From Chryseotalea sp. WA131a (GTDB lineage: Bacteria > Bacteroidota > Bacteroidia > Cytophagales > Cyclobacteriaceae): a DNA stretch of 64,000 nt. Where the stretch lies: positions 1,860,001 to 1,924,000 of the forward strand of contig CP073016.1 in NCBI GenBank assembly GCA_025370075.1, read 5' to 3'. Of this stretch, positions 33,452-43,700 are shown one piece after another (within the stretch, counting starts at the first letter, position 1; every line of letters begins with the position of its first letter). Both the position numbers and the translations under genes were made by a program. A model generated the notes under the pieces. The model was not told the DNA's origin. It worked only from the letters and a program-made list of their open reading frames with translations, and made no database searches.

Positions 33452-35035
33452 TCACAAATCACCCTTACCAAAATAAATCCTCGCCACCGCCTCCGCACAT
33501 CGCTCACCATCCATTGCAGCCGAAACAATCCCACCTGCATAACCCGCTCCTTCCGCACAAGGAAACAATCTTTTTATTTGCGGATGTTCTAGCGAGTCTT
33601 TGTCTCTTGGAATGCGAACAGGAGATGAGGTGCGGCTCTCCACTCCTACTATTTGGGCTTCATTGGAGAGATAGCCTTTAATCTTTGTTCCAAAATTTTT
33701 GAAGCCTTGTCGCAAGCCATCCAAAATAAATGATGGTAGTACCTCCTCCATACCTACCGATAACAAGCCCGGCTGATAAGAAGTTTCCAGCAAAGAAGAG
33801 GATGTCTTCTTGCTTACAAAATCGGCAAGTAACTGAGCGGGCGCAGTTTGCTTTCCCCCTGCCACTTCGCAGGCACGCTGTTCAATAGATGCTTGGAAAT
33901 ACATTCCCGCCAAGGGGCCGTATTTTTCAAATGACTTGTAGTCGCCTTCTTCAACCGACATGACAATGCCTGAGTTGGCGTACTTCGAATCTCTTCGTGA
34001 TGGACTCATGCCATTCGTCACCACCTCACCTGAACTCGTTGCAGCCGGAACGATAAAACCACCCGGACACATACAAAACGAAAACACACCTCGCTCCTTT
34101 CCATTACTCTTTGCTTGATGCACCAATGCGTAGGAAGATGCAGGCAAATAATTTCCTCTATCAGTAGCACAGTGATATTGCGAACGGTCGATTAGATTTT
34201 GCGAATGCTCGACACGAACACCCAGGGCAAATGGTTTGGCTTCAATCAGTATTTTCCGCTTGGAAAGCAATTCAAAGATATCTCTGGCTGAATGGCCGGT
34301 GGCTAAAATCACACTGACCGCTTCGTGCGTTGCACCATCTTGGGTGATAACGCCTTTGATTTCGTTTTCCTTCAAAATAAAATCGGTGACTTTGGTATTG
34401 AAATGAATTTCGCCACCAGCATTCAAAATAGATTTTCGCAATTCGGCTACAAGTAATGGTAATTTATTGGTGCCAATGTGTGGATGTGCATCAAACAAAA
34501 TTTCTTCTTTTGCTCCGTGCGCCACCAGTATTTCCATAATGCGCTTGATGTCGCCACGCTTTTTAGAGCGCGTGTAAAGCTTACCATCCGAATATGTTCC
34601 TGCTCCACCTTCCCCAAAACAATAGTTCGATTCCGGATTGACGATATGTTCTTTGTTGATGGCAGCAATGTCGCGCCTGCGTGCTTGCACGTCTTTGCCA
34701 CGCTCAAATAAAATGGGTTTGATTCCCAACTCCATCAGCCGAATGGCAGCAAATAAACCAGCCGGGCCCGCACCCACAATGATGACAGCCTGTGATTTGG
34801 ATACATCTGGATAGTTTTTGTTGTACGATATCAGGGATTGGTTGGAATCTTTCGAAACCAACTCCACTTGAAGTTTAACAATCACTTTTCTTCCGCGCGC
34901 GTCAATGGATCTACGCAATGGACGAACAAATAATTCGGGTTGGTGGATGTTTAACTTTTTGAAAACGGTAACTTCAAATGCGGTATCATCAAATGCCTCT
35001 TCGGGCGAAAGGTCAATTTCGTATATCTTGTTCAA
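33452..35035 (-). CDS. FAD-dependent oxidoreductase-like protein (COG2509 type)
   Basis: A 527-residue flavoprotein. After an N-terminal ferredoxin-like region (MNKIYEIDLSPEEAFDDTAF and FVRPLRRSIDARGRKVIVKL) comes the FAD fold AVIIVGAGPAGLFAAIRLME (about 84-103) ending in an acidic residue (ILFERGKD). Then NPESNYCFGEGGAGTYSDGK, VILATGHSARDIFELL, CMCPGGFIVPA and a C-terminal PCAEGAGYAGGIVSAAMDG. These signatures identify the widespread COG2509 family annotated as NAD(FAD)-utilising dehydrogenase; its reaction is unknown. Confidence 0.87.
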   Translation of the reverse strand: MNKIYEIDLSPEEAFDDTAFEVTVFKKLNIHQPELFVRPLRRSIDARGRKVIVKLQVELVSKDSNQSLISYNKNYPDVSKSQAVIIVGAGPAGLFAAIRLMELGIKPILFERGKDVQARRRDIAAINKEHIVNPESNYCFGEGGAGTYSDGKLYTRSKKRGDIKRIMEILVAHGAKEEILFDAHPHIGTNKLPLLVAELRKSILNAGGEIHFNTKVTDFILKENEIKGVITQDGATHEAVSVILATGHSARDIFELLSKRKILIEAKPFALGVRVEHSQNLIDRSQYHCATDRGNYLPASSYALVHQAKSNGKERGVFSFCMCPGGFIVPAATSSGEVVTNGMSPSRRDSKYANSGIVMSVEEGDYKSFEKYGPLAGMYFQASIEQRACEVAGGKQTAPAQLLADFVSKKTSSSLLETSYQPGLLSVGMEEVLPSFILDGLRQGFKNFGTKIKGYLSNEAQIVGVESRTSSPVRIPRDKDSLEHPQIKRLFPCAEGAGYAGGIVSAAMDGERCAEAVARIYFGKGDL

Positions 35036-35122
35036 AATGAAAGGGATTTAGCCTTTAAATTTTAATGAATGCAAATATAAGCGAAAGGAGCATCCACTCA
35101 ACACGTCTGGCTTTCGCATGGT

Positions 35123-35410
35123 TCATTTTCCATTTCTATTTCCAAGCGTGATGTGTTGAATGCCTCTGTGCTGGAGTTCATGCTTTAACCCGCAGATAAT
35201 TTTCTTTTGTTGTTCGTGGTCAATATTCTTTTCTAAAACCACATGAGCAGTAAGGGTATTTTCTGTTGTGCAGATAGCCCAGATAAGGATGTGATAAAAA
35301 TCTCTTATACCCATCACTTGCAAAGCTGTTTTGCCCACATCATCAAAATCGATGGAATGAGGAACACCATCCAGTGAAAGCCGAACGCTATCGCGAAGCA
35401 ACCTCCACCG
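35123..35410 (-). pseudogene. Truncated cation diffusion facilitator (C-terminal cytoplasmic domain only)
   Basis: The frame reads RWRLLRDSVRLSLDGVPHSI, then DFDDVGKTALQVMGIRDFYH and ILIWAICTTENTLTAHVVLE. This matches the end of CzcD/ZitB-type metal exporters from the last transmembrane helix boundary (W-x-L-L-x-D-S-x-R-L-x-L-D-G-V-P) through the cytoplasmic dimer domain. The six transmembrane helices are missing: the frame has a TAG at 35411-35413 and runs into the end of the TDO gene. Only a TTG (35401) could start it. Most likely a deletion remnant; a stand-alone metal-binding domain is possible but less likely. Confidence 0.75.
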
Positions 35411-36347
35411 CTACCTTCCCCCACTCTTCTTTTTCTTGCTCGGTCCACAATTCAGGAAAGAAGATAATTTTTTGAAAACGTGGAGGTAAATATTTCTGCC
35501 AGTTGGTGCCGCCCGTAGCTTTTATATCTTCGGGATTTCGCTGCAAATAATGGCCAGCCGACTTCAAATGTGCCAATGGCCAAAGTACGTTTGCCAACTG
35601 ATCAAACTCGCGTAAACATTTTTTTAAATCTGCCGATTGGGGAAATTTATTCGTAAACAACTTCCAAAGATTCTTGTCGCGATACTTCATGCCTGTTTCT
35701 TTGAAGAGCTTTAAATATTTCTCTTCAAATTGTTGAAGTGTCAGCGTTTTTTTACCGGATGCCAATTCTGTTGCTCCGCTTCTCCAATAAAGTTTTTCAA
35801 TTTGCTGATCGATATCGCTGTATTCTTTCAAAGCTTCTCGATCTTGCGCACTCACTAAGTTGATGGTATCCGTTGAACAGATTTCAATCAATCGGTATTG
35901 AGCAGACTGAAATCCGGAGGCGGGTAACAACGACATCCTGAATTTCAAAAACTGCTCTCGTTCCATTCCATTTACCATCACGCCAAACGAATTCTCTAAC
36001 TGTTGGAAATAGGTAATCACACGATTCATCCGCTCCACAAAAAACTTTTCGGTCAATGATTCATGGTAGGCAATCTGCTCAATCTCCCACAAAATCAAGT
36101 TAAAGTACAGTTCCGTAATCTGATGATAGACGATAAAAATCTTTTCGTCCGGGAGTTGAGTTTTGGGATTCTGCAAACTTAACAAGGTATCGAGGTGAAT
36201 GTAATCCCAATAAGTGAGGTAATCGGCATACAAAAGACCATCCAGATAAGAGGAAAGGTCTTGCCCCATAACCGCATACTTTTGTTGAAGTTTTTTTACT
36301 TGCTCAACTAAGTTAGAATCGAGTGAATTTTCCATTTTTTTAATCAT
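35388..36347 (-). CDS. kynA: Tryptophan 2,3-dioxygenase family protein
   Basis: A 319-residue haem enzyme opening the indole ring of tryptophan to N-formylkynurenine. The family segments are MGQDLSSYLDGLLYADYLTY, IFIVYHQITELYFNLILWEI with the distal His75, VMVNGMEREQFLKFRMSLLP (substrate), FQSAQYRLIEI, and KSAGHYLQRNPEDIKATGGT (haem His near 265 and the T-G-G-T-x-W loop). The last residues VAVEVASR are encoded where an out-of-frame CDF transporter sequence begins, so the native end was probably altered. No kynB/kynU neighbours are seen. A divergent gcdH lies 79 bp away. Confidence 0.85.
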   Translation of the reverse strand: MIKKMENSLDSNLVEQVKKLQQKYAVMGQDLSSYLDGLLYADYLTYWDYIHLDTLLSLQNPKTQLPDEKIFIVYHQITELYFNLILWEIEQIAYHESLTEKFFVERMNRVITYFQQLENSFGVMVNGMEREQFLKFRMSLLPASGFQSAQYRLIEICSTDTINLVSAQDREALKEYSDIDQQIEKLYWRSGATELASGKKTLTLQQFEEKYLKLFKETGMKYRDKNLWKLFTNKFPQSADLKKCLREFDQLANVLWPLAHLKSAGHYLQRNPEDIKATGGTNWQKYLPPRFQKIIFFPELWTEQEKEEWGKVAVEVASR

Positions 36348-36389
36348 TGAAAGCTGAAAGTTGAACCCTTAACTTTGAAGTTTTGTGTG

Positions 36390-36397
36390 TAAATTTG
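36390..36397 (+). promoter_or_regulatory. Candidate gcdH promoter -7 box
   Basis: TAAATTTG matches TAnnTTTG, 28 nt before the ATG at 36426, inside the 78-base divergent region with TDO. The adjacent TDO side holds AACTTTGAAG words. Confidence 0.45.
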
Positions 36398-36425
36398 GGG
36401 CTTTCAAACGCAATAACAAAAAGCC

Positions 36426-37649
36426 ATGAATAGCCACACCTCCTCCGCTTCTGCAACTGCCAAAAAATCTTTAAAGCAAGATCGGTACGATCAACCCGAT
36501 TTCTATGCCATCGATGATTTGCTGACCGAAGAACACAAGCTCATCCGCAGCTCGGTTCGCGATTTCGTGAAGCGCGAAATCAGCCCATATATAGAAGATT
36601 GGGCGCAAAACGCGCACTTTCCTTATGAAATGGTGAAAAAGTTTGGAGAGATTGGTGCGTTTGGTCCTACCCTTCCCACAGAATATGGCTGCGGTGGATT
36701 GGATTATATTTCCTATGGCATCATCATGCAAGAGATTGAGCGTGGAGATTCAGGCATGCGCTCAACTGCATCTGTACAGGGTTCGCTAGTAATGTACCCG
36801 ATTTATAAATTTGGCAGCGAGGCCCAGCGTAAAAAATATTTGCCCAAATTAGCAAGCGGTGAGTGGCTAGGTTGTTTTGGGTTGACGGAACCAGATCACG
36901 GCTCAAACCCCAGCGGCATGGTCACCAACTTCAAAGATATGGGTGATCATTATTTGTTGAATGGTGCGAAGATGTGGATCTCGAATTCACCCAAGGCCGA
37001 TGTAGCCGTGGTATGGGCAAAAAATGAAGCGGGAAGAATCCATGGATTAATTGTTGAACGTGGTATGCCAGGGTTCTCCACACCTGAAACGCATGGCAAA
37101 TGGAGTTTGCGCGCCAGCACTACTGGCGAGCTGGTGTTTCAAGATGTGAAGGTGCCAAAAGAAAATTTATTGCCTGGAAAAAATGGTTTAGGAGCACCGA
37201 TGATGTGTTTAGATTCTGCGCGGTACGGTATTGCCTGGGGCGCGATTGGTGCAGCCATGGATTGCTACGACTCTGCAAAAAGATATGCGATTGAACGCAT
37301 TCAATTTGGTAAACCAATTGGTTCCTTTCAGTTGATACAAAAAAAATTAGCGGAGATGCTGACTGAAATCACCAAAGCACAATTATTGAATTGGCGATTG
37401 GGTACGTTGATGAACGAAGGTAAGGCAACCACTCCACAAATTTCATTGGCCAAACGTAATAGTGTGCATACTGCATTAGAGATTGCTCGAGAAGCACGCC
37501 AAATTCACGGAGGCATGGGCATTACGGGAGAATACCCCATCATGCGCCACATGATGAATTTGGAAAGTGTAGTTACTTATGAAGGAACACATGACATTCA
37601 TTTGTTGATTTTAGGAAATCACATTACTGGGATTCCGGCTTTTGCTTAA
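36426..37649 (+). CDS. Glutaryl-CoA dehydrogenase-like acyl-CoA dehydrogenase
   Basis: A 407-residue FAD enzyme. The GCDH-type features are MRSTASVQGSLVMYPIYKFG, GCFGLTEPDHGSNPSGM (FAD/substrate), MWISNSPKADVAVVWA, and the C-terminal RQIHGGMGITGEYPIMRHMM with the catalytic Glu in VVTYEGTHDIHLLIL (about 386). GCDH converts glutaryl-CoA to crotonyl-CoA in lysine/tryptophan breakdown. Its divergence from TDO, which feeds the same route in organisms that take kynurenine to glutaryl-CoA, agrees with this. A general acyl-CoA dehydrogenase cannot be excluded by eye. Confidence 0.85.
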   Translation: MNSHTSSASATAKKSLKQDRYDQPDFYAIDDLLTEEHKLIRSSVRDFVKREISPYIEDWAQNAHFPYEMVKKFGEIGAFGPTLPTEYGCGGLDYISYGIIMQEIERGDSGMRSTASVQGSLVMYPIYKFGSEAQRKKYLPKLASGEWLGCFGLTEPDHGSNPSGMVTNFKDMGDHYLLNGAKMWISNSPKADVAVVWAKNEAGRIHGLIVERGMPGFSTPETHGKWSLRASTTGELVFQDVKVPKENLLPGKNGLGAPMMCLDSARYGIAWGAIGAAMDCYDSAKRYAIERIQFGKPIGSFQLIQKKLAEMLTEITKAQLLNWRLGTLMNEGKATTPQISLAKRNSVHTALEIAREARQIHGGMGITGEYPIMRHMMNLESVVTYEGTHDIHLLILGNHITGIPAFA

Positions 37650-37679
37650 ATGAAATAAGAATTTTGGATTTACAATAGC

Positions 37680-37691
37680 AGAAGGAGGTGA
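37680..37691 (+). promoter_or_regulatory. Unusually perfect Shine-Dalgarno overlapping the fic start
   Basis: AGAAGGAGGTGA is nearly the full complement of a 16S rRNA 3' end. It overlaps the annotated GTG (37688-37690), so that codon is too close to use it. An ATT at 37697 has 8 nt spacing from GGAGG. No ATG is in frame nearby. Such strong sites are rare in this window. Confidence 0.5.
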
Positions 37692-38500
37692 AAACAATTT
37701 GGAAAGATATTGATGCTATTACCAAACGGTACAAAGAGACTGCTGGCATTGCCATTAACGCAGAGCAATTCAATTTATATTCGATCACTCACCACTCAAC
37801 AAAAATTGAAGGCTCTACCTTAACCCAAGAAGAAACAAACACACTTCTTGAAAAAGGAATATCTATTGGTGGAAAACCTATCGAACACCAAAATATGGTG
37901 CTTGACCATTATGCCGCGCTTGTCTTCATATTGGAAGAAGCAAAAAAAAAGAGGCCTATCACAGTTTCATTTATTCAGGAGATTGCCGCCAAGGTGATGC
38001 GCAGGACAGGTAAGGAAGTAACCTCTGTACTGGGGACTACCGATGAAAAAAAAGGGGACTTCCGCAAAGTGACCGTTACTGCTGGAGGGCATTATTTCGT
38101 AGATGCGAGCAAAGTACTCAGCATGACTAAATCACTTGTTAAGGCAATTGATAATGAGATTAAGAAAGTGAAAGGCACAGAGAAAATATTGACTCTGTCT
38201 TTCTTAGCGCATTTCGATTTAGTTAGCATCCATCCATTCACAGATGGCAATGGACGTACTTCAAGATTGTTAATGAACTACATACAAGCTTACCACAATC
38301 TTCCATTAACTCTTGTCAATGCAGCGGACAAGTCAGCATACATCAAAGCTTTGAATGAATCTAGGAAGACAGAAAACAAAAATGCCATCGTAACATTTAT
38401 GGCGAAACAGCATTTAAAGGAATTGAAATCGAGGATGGCTGCATATGATGGTTCAAAAGACGTCAAGACAAAAAGCAAGGGTTACTCACTGATATTTTAA
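37688..38500 (+). CDS. Fic-domain protein (class II, N-terminal inhibitory helix)
   Basis: A 270-residue Fic enzyme, normally transferring AMP to a target Ser/Thr/Tyr. The active-site motif is complete: IHPFTDGNGRTSRLL (His182, Asn188, Arg190, Arg193). The N-terminal HHSTKIEGSTL supplies the autoinhibitory S-x-x-x-E-G (Ser37, Glu41, Gly42), which makes it class II. The flap region has VTAGGHYFVDASKV. No antitoxin gene is adjacent. Start uncertain (GTG 37688 or ATT 37697, see the ribosome-binding site entry). Its strong Shine-Dalgarno and stand-alone position suggest acquisition. Confidence 0.88.
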   Translation: MKTIWKDIDAITKRYKETAGIAINAEQFNLYSITHHSTKIEGSTLTQEETNTLLEKGISIGGKPIEHQNMVLDHYAALVFILEEAKKKRPITVSFIQEIAAKVMRRTGKEVTSVLGTTDEKKGDFRKVTVTAGGHYFVDASKVLSMTKSLVKAIDNEIKKVKGTEKILTLSFLAHFDLVSIHPFTDGNGRTSRLLMNYIQAYHNLPLTLVNAADKSAYIKALNESRKTENKNAIVTFMAKQHLKELKSRMAAYDGSKDVKTKSKGYSLIF

Positions 38501-38514
38501 CTCCCGAAAACACA

Positions 38515-39591
38515 ATGAAGATTGTAACTGTCCTTGGCGCTCGCCCTCAGTTTGTTAAAGCGGCTACCGTTTCACGCGAATTAAAAAAGCAAGGAATTGA
38601 AGAAATCATTGTGCATACTGGCCAGCACTTTGATGCCAACATGAGCCAAGTTTTTTTTGATGAGATGGATATCCCGCATCCACATTACAACTTAGAAGTA
38701 AGCGGACTTCAACATGGCGCCATGACCGGCAGAATGTTGGAAAAAGTAGAAGAAGTTCTTTTGAAGGAACATCCAAACTATGTGTTAGTGTATGGCGACA
38801 CCAACTCTACGTTAGCGGGGGCTTTGGCGGCCGCTAAACTGCATATTCCGGTGGCACACATCGAGGCGGGCCTTCGCAGTTTTGAAATGAAAATGCCGGA
38901 GGAAATCAATCGCATTCTCACCGACCGCATCAGCGATACCCTCTTCTGCCCAACCCAAACAGCTGTGGACAATCTTCATCAAGAAGGTTTTCAGAAATTT
39001 CATTGCCAAATCAAAAAAGTGGGCGATGTGATGTTGGATGCCGTGATGTTTTATAGGGAAAAATCAAAATCAGTCTCAAAAATATTGGCTACCGAAAACC
39101 TAGGAAACACAAAGTTTGTGTTGGCCACCCTTCACCGGGCAGAGAATACAAATGACCCGAATCGGCTAAAATCCATCTGCGAAGCTCTGAACGAAATCAA
39201 TAAAAACGTTACGGTCGTTTTACCCCTTCACCCACGGACCAAAAATTACTTGCAGGCCAATAACATACCACTTCAAGCTCACCTCATCGACCCCGTTGGT
39301 TACTTTGATATGCTTCAACTGCTCCACCATTGTGAACTGGTACTGACCGACAGTGGTGGCTTACAAAAAGAGGCTTACTTCTTCAGTAAATATTGCATTA
39401 CCCTGCGCGACCAAACCGAGTGGGTGGAGCTTGTGCAAGAAGAGGCCAACAGCATTGCAGGGGCTGACCGCAATACCATTCTCAGGGATTACGAATTGGC
39501 CAAACACAAGAAGGTGTCGTTCAACCCATCGCTTTACGGAAGTGGTGATGCTTCCAAAAAAATTGCAGAGGCACTGCGATTCCATTCGTAG
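38515..39591 (+). CDS. wecB: UDP-N-acetylglucosamine 2-epimerase (non-hydrolysing)
   Basis: Interconverts UDP-GlcNAc and UDP-ManNAc for surface polysaccharide. A 358-residue GT-B-fold enzyme. Motifs are VTVLGARPQFVKAATVSREL (4-23), GQHFDANMSQVFFDEM, YGDTNSTLAGALAAAKLHIP, HIEAGLRSFEMKMPEEINRI, and VLTDSGGLQKEAYFFSKYCI near the end. All typical residues present. No polysaccharide cluster surrounds it; it follows the fic gene by 14 bases. Confidence 0.92.
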   Translation: MKIVTVLGARPQFVKAATVSRELKKQGIEEIIVHTGQHFDANMSQVFFDEMDIPHPHYNLEVSGLQHGAMTGRMLEKVEEVLLKEHPNYVLVYGDTNSTLAGALAAAKLHIPVAHIEAGLRSFEMKMPEEINRILTDRISDTLFCPTQTAVDNLHQEGFQKFHCQIKKVGDVMLDAVMFYREKSKSVSKILATENLGNTKFVLATLHRAENTNDPNRLKSICEALNEINKNVTVVLPLHPRTKNYLQANNIPLQAHLIDPVGYFDMLQLLHHCELVLTDSGGLQKEAYFFSKYCITLRDQTEWVELVQEEANSIAGADRNTILRDYELAKHKKVSFNPSLYGSGDASKKIAEALRFHS

Positions 39592-39641
39592 ATAATCCAA
39601 CAAAAACCGTGGACCATCCAACGCAACAAAAACAATTTTCA

Positions 39642-40643
39642 CTACCAAAAATCAGAAGGATTATGTGTTTTTGGCCTATTTTTTAAACGCAAGCCAACTA
39701 CGATTTCATGTGTGCCTCTGCTGTAGCTTTGAATGGCTGAATTGGTAATATCGTAAGAATAGCTAACGTCTATGTTACCATTCAAAGTAAAGCCTGCCAT
39801 CAAAATAACCGCATCATCTTTTCGATACGATGCAGCGCCCCATAGTAAGTCTTTAAATTTTATTTTGCTGTTGATGTCAAAGGAAGTGGGCACTGGGTTT
39901 ACCATGCGAACGAGAACAGATGGCACCCAATACCATTCATTTGAAAGCCGTACGTTCACGCCTGCTGTAAAAAAATAATGGCGCTGCAAGGCATCGCCAC
40001 CCTCTGCATTGTTAAAAACATCTAGACTGTTTCCCATCACTTGATGGATAGAGGCTCCGAGGTAAAATTTATTGCTGTACATCCACAATCCCAGTGATGC
40101 ATCCGGCACTATTTCGCTTTGGCCAGCTTGGAGCGGGTCGTTGGGGTCAAAAAATTGCAGCCTGCTTCCATCCACCCTAAATTGCTTTAAACCCACGTAA
40201 GCCCCGAGCGATGCTCTCAGCGAATTGGCCAGTGCAATGTTGTACGCATAAGCCCCATACAACGCGCTGCGCGAAATAGGCCCTGTGGCATCGTGGTAGA
40301 TGTAGCCACCTAGGCTGTGGTACCCATGCGGATTAAACTGCTTCACATATTTTTTGCTCTTGTGCTTGGTAATATCTGATGAATTGACGCGGTTGAGCGC
40401 ACCCTGAATGGTAAAATAACCTGTCTTCGGGGCGCCTTCAAAGCCAGCCCATTGGCTTCGTAAACCCACTTTGATTTCAGTATTTTCGCCCGTGCCGGCC
40501 ACTCCTGGGTTGAGGGTAAAATAGTTGACCATGTACTGACTGTATTGTGCTTCTTGTTGGGCTTGCAGATTAGCTGGGCAGTAAAATCCGAACGCTACCA
40601 AGGTGACAACTGAAAATTTTAAAATCGGATAAAGTAATTTCAT
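39642..40643 (-). CDS. PorP/SprF family type IX secretion protein
   Basis: A 333-residue outer-membrane protein. Signal peptide is long and ends near ANLQAQQEA. The family start QEAQYSQYMVNYFTLNPGVA is diagnostic, followed by LRSQWAGFEGAPKTGYFTIQ. The rest alternates as a beta barrel, with YLGASIHQVMGNSLDVFNN and a last strand IVVGLRLKNR. SprF-like proteins are encoded beside, and needed for surface attachment or export of, CTD type-B substrates. The 2371-residue substrate lies 66 nt upstream on the same strand. Confidence 0.92.
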   Translation of the reverse strand: MKLLYPILKFSVVTLVAFGFYCPANLQAQQEAQYSQYMVNYFTLNPGVAGTGENTEIKVGLRSQWAGFEGAPKTGYFTIQGALNRVNSSDITKHKSKKYVKQFNPHGYHSLGGYIYHDATGPISRSALYGAYAYNIALANSLRASLGAYVGLKQFRVDGSRLQFFDPNDPLQAGQSEIVPDASLGLWMYSNKFYLGASIHQVMGNSLDVFNNAEGGDALQRHYFFTAGVNVRLSNEWYWVPSVLVRMVNPVPTSFDINSKIKFKDLLWGAASYRKDDAVILMAGFTLNGNIDVSYSYDITNSAIQSYSRGTHEIVVGLRLKNRPKTHNPSDFW

Positions 40644-40709
40644 GAGTGACGAATAGCAGTGAAAGGACTGTTAGAGTAAATGCTTCAGTTAAGTTTCAAA
40701 ATCTATTTA

Positions 40710-43700
40710 TCAATTGTTATCATACAAGATACTAAGAGAACCTTTGCGCGGCTCCTCATCATCTAGCACAATGATGTAGTAGTAAGTACCTGAAGCCAGC
40801 TTCTTACCGCTTACCGTTCCATCCCAAGGTGAATCGTAGCTCGTCTTATCATAGACTAAACTTCCCCATCTGTTAAATACTTTTACGCTGATGTTGGTAT
40901 AGTTCTTCAATCCACTTATTTGCCATACCTCATTGCTTCCGTCATTGTTGGGGCTGAACGCATTGGGAACAAAAACCTCGCACTCTCCTTTCGGGTCGGT
41001 GTTGAGGGTAATGGGCAAGCAAACCGGTTCGCCTTCGCCACAAGTGCCCACGGCACGAACACATAAGTCACCGGACAGTTCTCGCTTTACGCGCAACGTA
41101 ATCGTGTTTGTATTTGTCGCCCCCGAGGCCGTTGCCCCAACGGGTAGTGTCCATCGGTATTCAATCGCATTTTTGATGGGCTCAATGCGATAATCGGTTT
41201 GTGATTCTTTGCAAACAAAATTGTTTCCGTCAATGAAGGAGGGTGAGCCAATTGGTTCTGGCACTGTAATAGGTAAGCTGAGTAAAATCGGGGCACCGCA
41301 TTCCATGGTGGCCATTACGTCAATTTTTGAAGACTGAATAAGTGCACCAAAATCAATTAGGATAAATGAGCCCGTGCTTGAACCTACAGCATGCAGCGGC
41401 AATGCCCAAGTGTAATTGAGAACATTCGAAATGCCTTCAACGGCATATCGAACTTGCGTAGTGTTAGGGCAAATGATTGTTTCTCCCACCAGCTTGGTTT
41501 TTGAATTATCTCCATTCGCTATCACAATAGGCAATGTACTCACCGTGGTAAATCCACAACCCGTCACGCCCTTCACCGAAAGGTCTCCACTTTGGGCAGC
41601 AGAAAAATCGATGTTGATAATGGAGGAGGTAGATGTGCCCACTGCACCTTGGGGCAACGTCCAAATATATTGGGTAACACCTTCTAAAGGTTCAACAGTG
41701 TAGGATTCATTCGCGGCTTGCGGACAAAGGCGCCCTTTGCCACTGATGTTGCCCAATAGCGGAGTACTTTCCAACAATGCAATGGCAAGAGTAGCTGGCG
41801 CACCTACGCCACAGGCATAAACGCCCGATACGCTTAAGCTGCCAGCTAGGGTGGTGCCAAAGTCAACAGTTATTGCGTTGCTGGTTGAGCTGCCTGTTGC
41901 ACCCTCTGGCAATGTCCAGCGATATTCATTGGTATCGGGTGTTACTTCATACACTACTCCGGTTTGACTTGGACAAACAGCCGCAGGCCCCAAGATATCT
42001 GGCGGTGTTGAATTTCCTTCCTCCACCGTGATGGGCAATTCAACCGAGGAACTTGCTCCGCAGGTGAGTACTGCCGAAACACTTATTTTTCCAGTAAGCG
42101 GATTGGCAAAGTTGACTGCGATGGTATTTGTGGTGGATGAGCCGCTGGCACCGCTGGGCAATACCCAGTTGTAGGTGGTGGCACCAACGACAGGCGGAAT
42201 GCTATAACTCACTTGCGTAGTGCCTGCACAAATCAATTCAGGACCTGCGATAGATGTGTTCAAGATGGCCGAACCAGGTAAAACCGTAACATCTATCGTG
42301 GCCGCAGCACTTTCGGTGCATCCATTGCTGGCTTTCACGCTAATGCTTTTTACACCTGCACTCGTAAAGTCGAGGGAGATTACATGGGTGGTGGAGGTAC
42401 CCGTTACGCCTGAACTCATTTGCCATATATAGCTCGTTGCATCTTTTACCACGGGTATTTCATACGTAATGCCCATTGCATTTGCGCAGACCTCTATTGG
42501 CCCGACAATGGGCTTTGGATTTTCCGTTAGGGAATTCAACTGTACATAATAGGAACTTTGAGGGCCTGGGCCGCATTGGTTCACGCCTGCTACGGAAACA
42601 TATCCACTTGCAGCGGCCGTAAAATCAACATCAATGATAGTGGTGGTAGAGCTGCCAGTGGCACCGGTGGGCAACTTCCAAAGATACTTGTCGGCATCGG
42701 CATATTGCACGGCAGAAATACTGAAATTAACGGTACTTGAATTGCCGCACGCAATGGCATTGCCCGAACTTTGTATAATCGATGGCAAGAGAGGCTTAGG
42801 CGATACCGTTATGTATTCGACTTTTGTTTCTTTATTTTCAAATGAGGTGCCTTCATTGATGATGAGCGTTACCGTTTTTAAACCGGGTGTAGTGTAAATC
42901 ACTGACGGTGGTGTTTTGGCAGCGCCAAACCCACTAATGCTTGCTGGCACAGCGCCATCACCAAAATTCCACGTCCATGATGTTGCCCCAACGGAAGCAT
43001 CGGTAAACGTAACGGGTGTATTTGTGCAAACCGTAGTAGTTGAACTAAAATCAGCATCGGCCAAATTGCAATCTGGGTTGATAGTAACGGTTAGGCTTTG
43101 TGCCTCGCTTTCGCCACATGCGCCTATTGCCTTTACGCTTAGCGTAACAGTGCCTGTGCCATTAAAATCCACTTCGATGGAATTAGTAGCAGACGTTCCT
43201 GTTAAGCCCGATGATAACGTCCAGCTATAGCTGCTCGCAAACGCAACTGGAGAAACAGAATAGACTTCGTCTTGTGTGTTAGGACAGACCACTGTATTGC
43301 CCACCATGGCAGCGGGTTTTGCGGGTGGCTTTCCAGTGATTTCAACCAACAATCGGGCGGGCTCTTCACTTTTGCCGCACGCATTGTTTGCATACACCAA
43401 AATAGAATTGCTCGTTCCCGTTCCAAAATCAATGGTTACTGTTCGGCTTATGGTTGTAACGGTTGTTTGGTTGGGGAACCCCGCCATGGATGTGCCCAAT
43501 GGAATGTCCCACGTATAAGATGTAGCGCCTGGCACTTCATCAACGGTATATGATTGAACGGTAGAGCCGCTACATGCCAATGCATTACCGCTAATCATGG
43601 ATGGATTGGATGGCCGTGCTTGAATAAAAATAGTAGTAGAGCTAATGATTCCTTTGAAAGAGGGGCTGCTCGATACAACGCGCACCTTATAATTTGTTCC

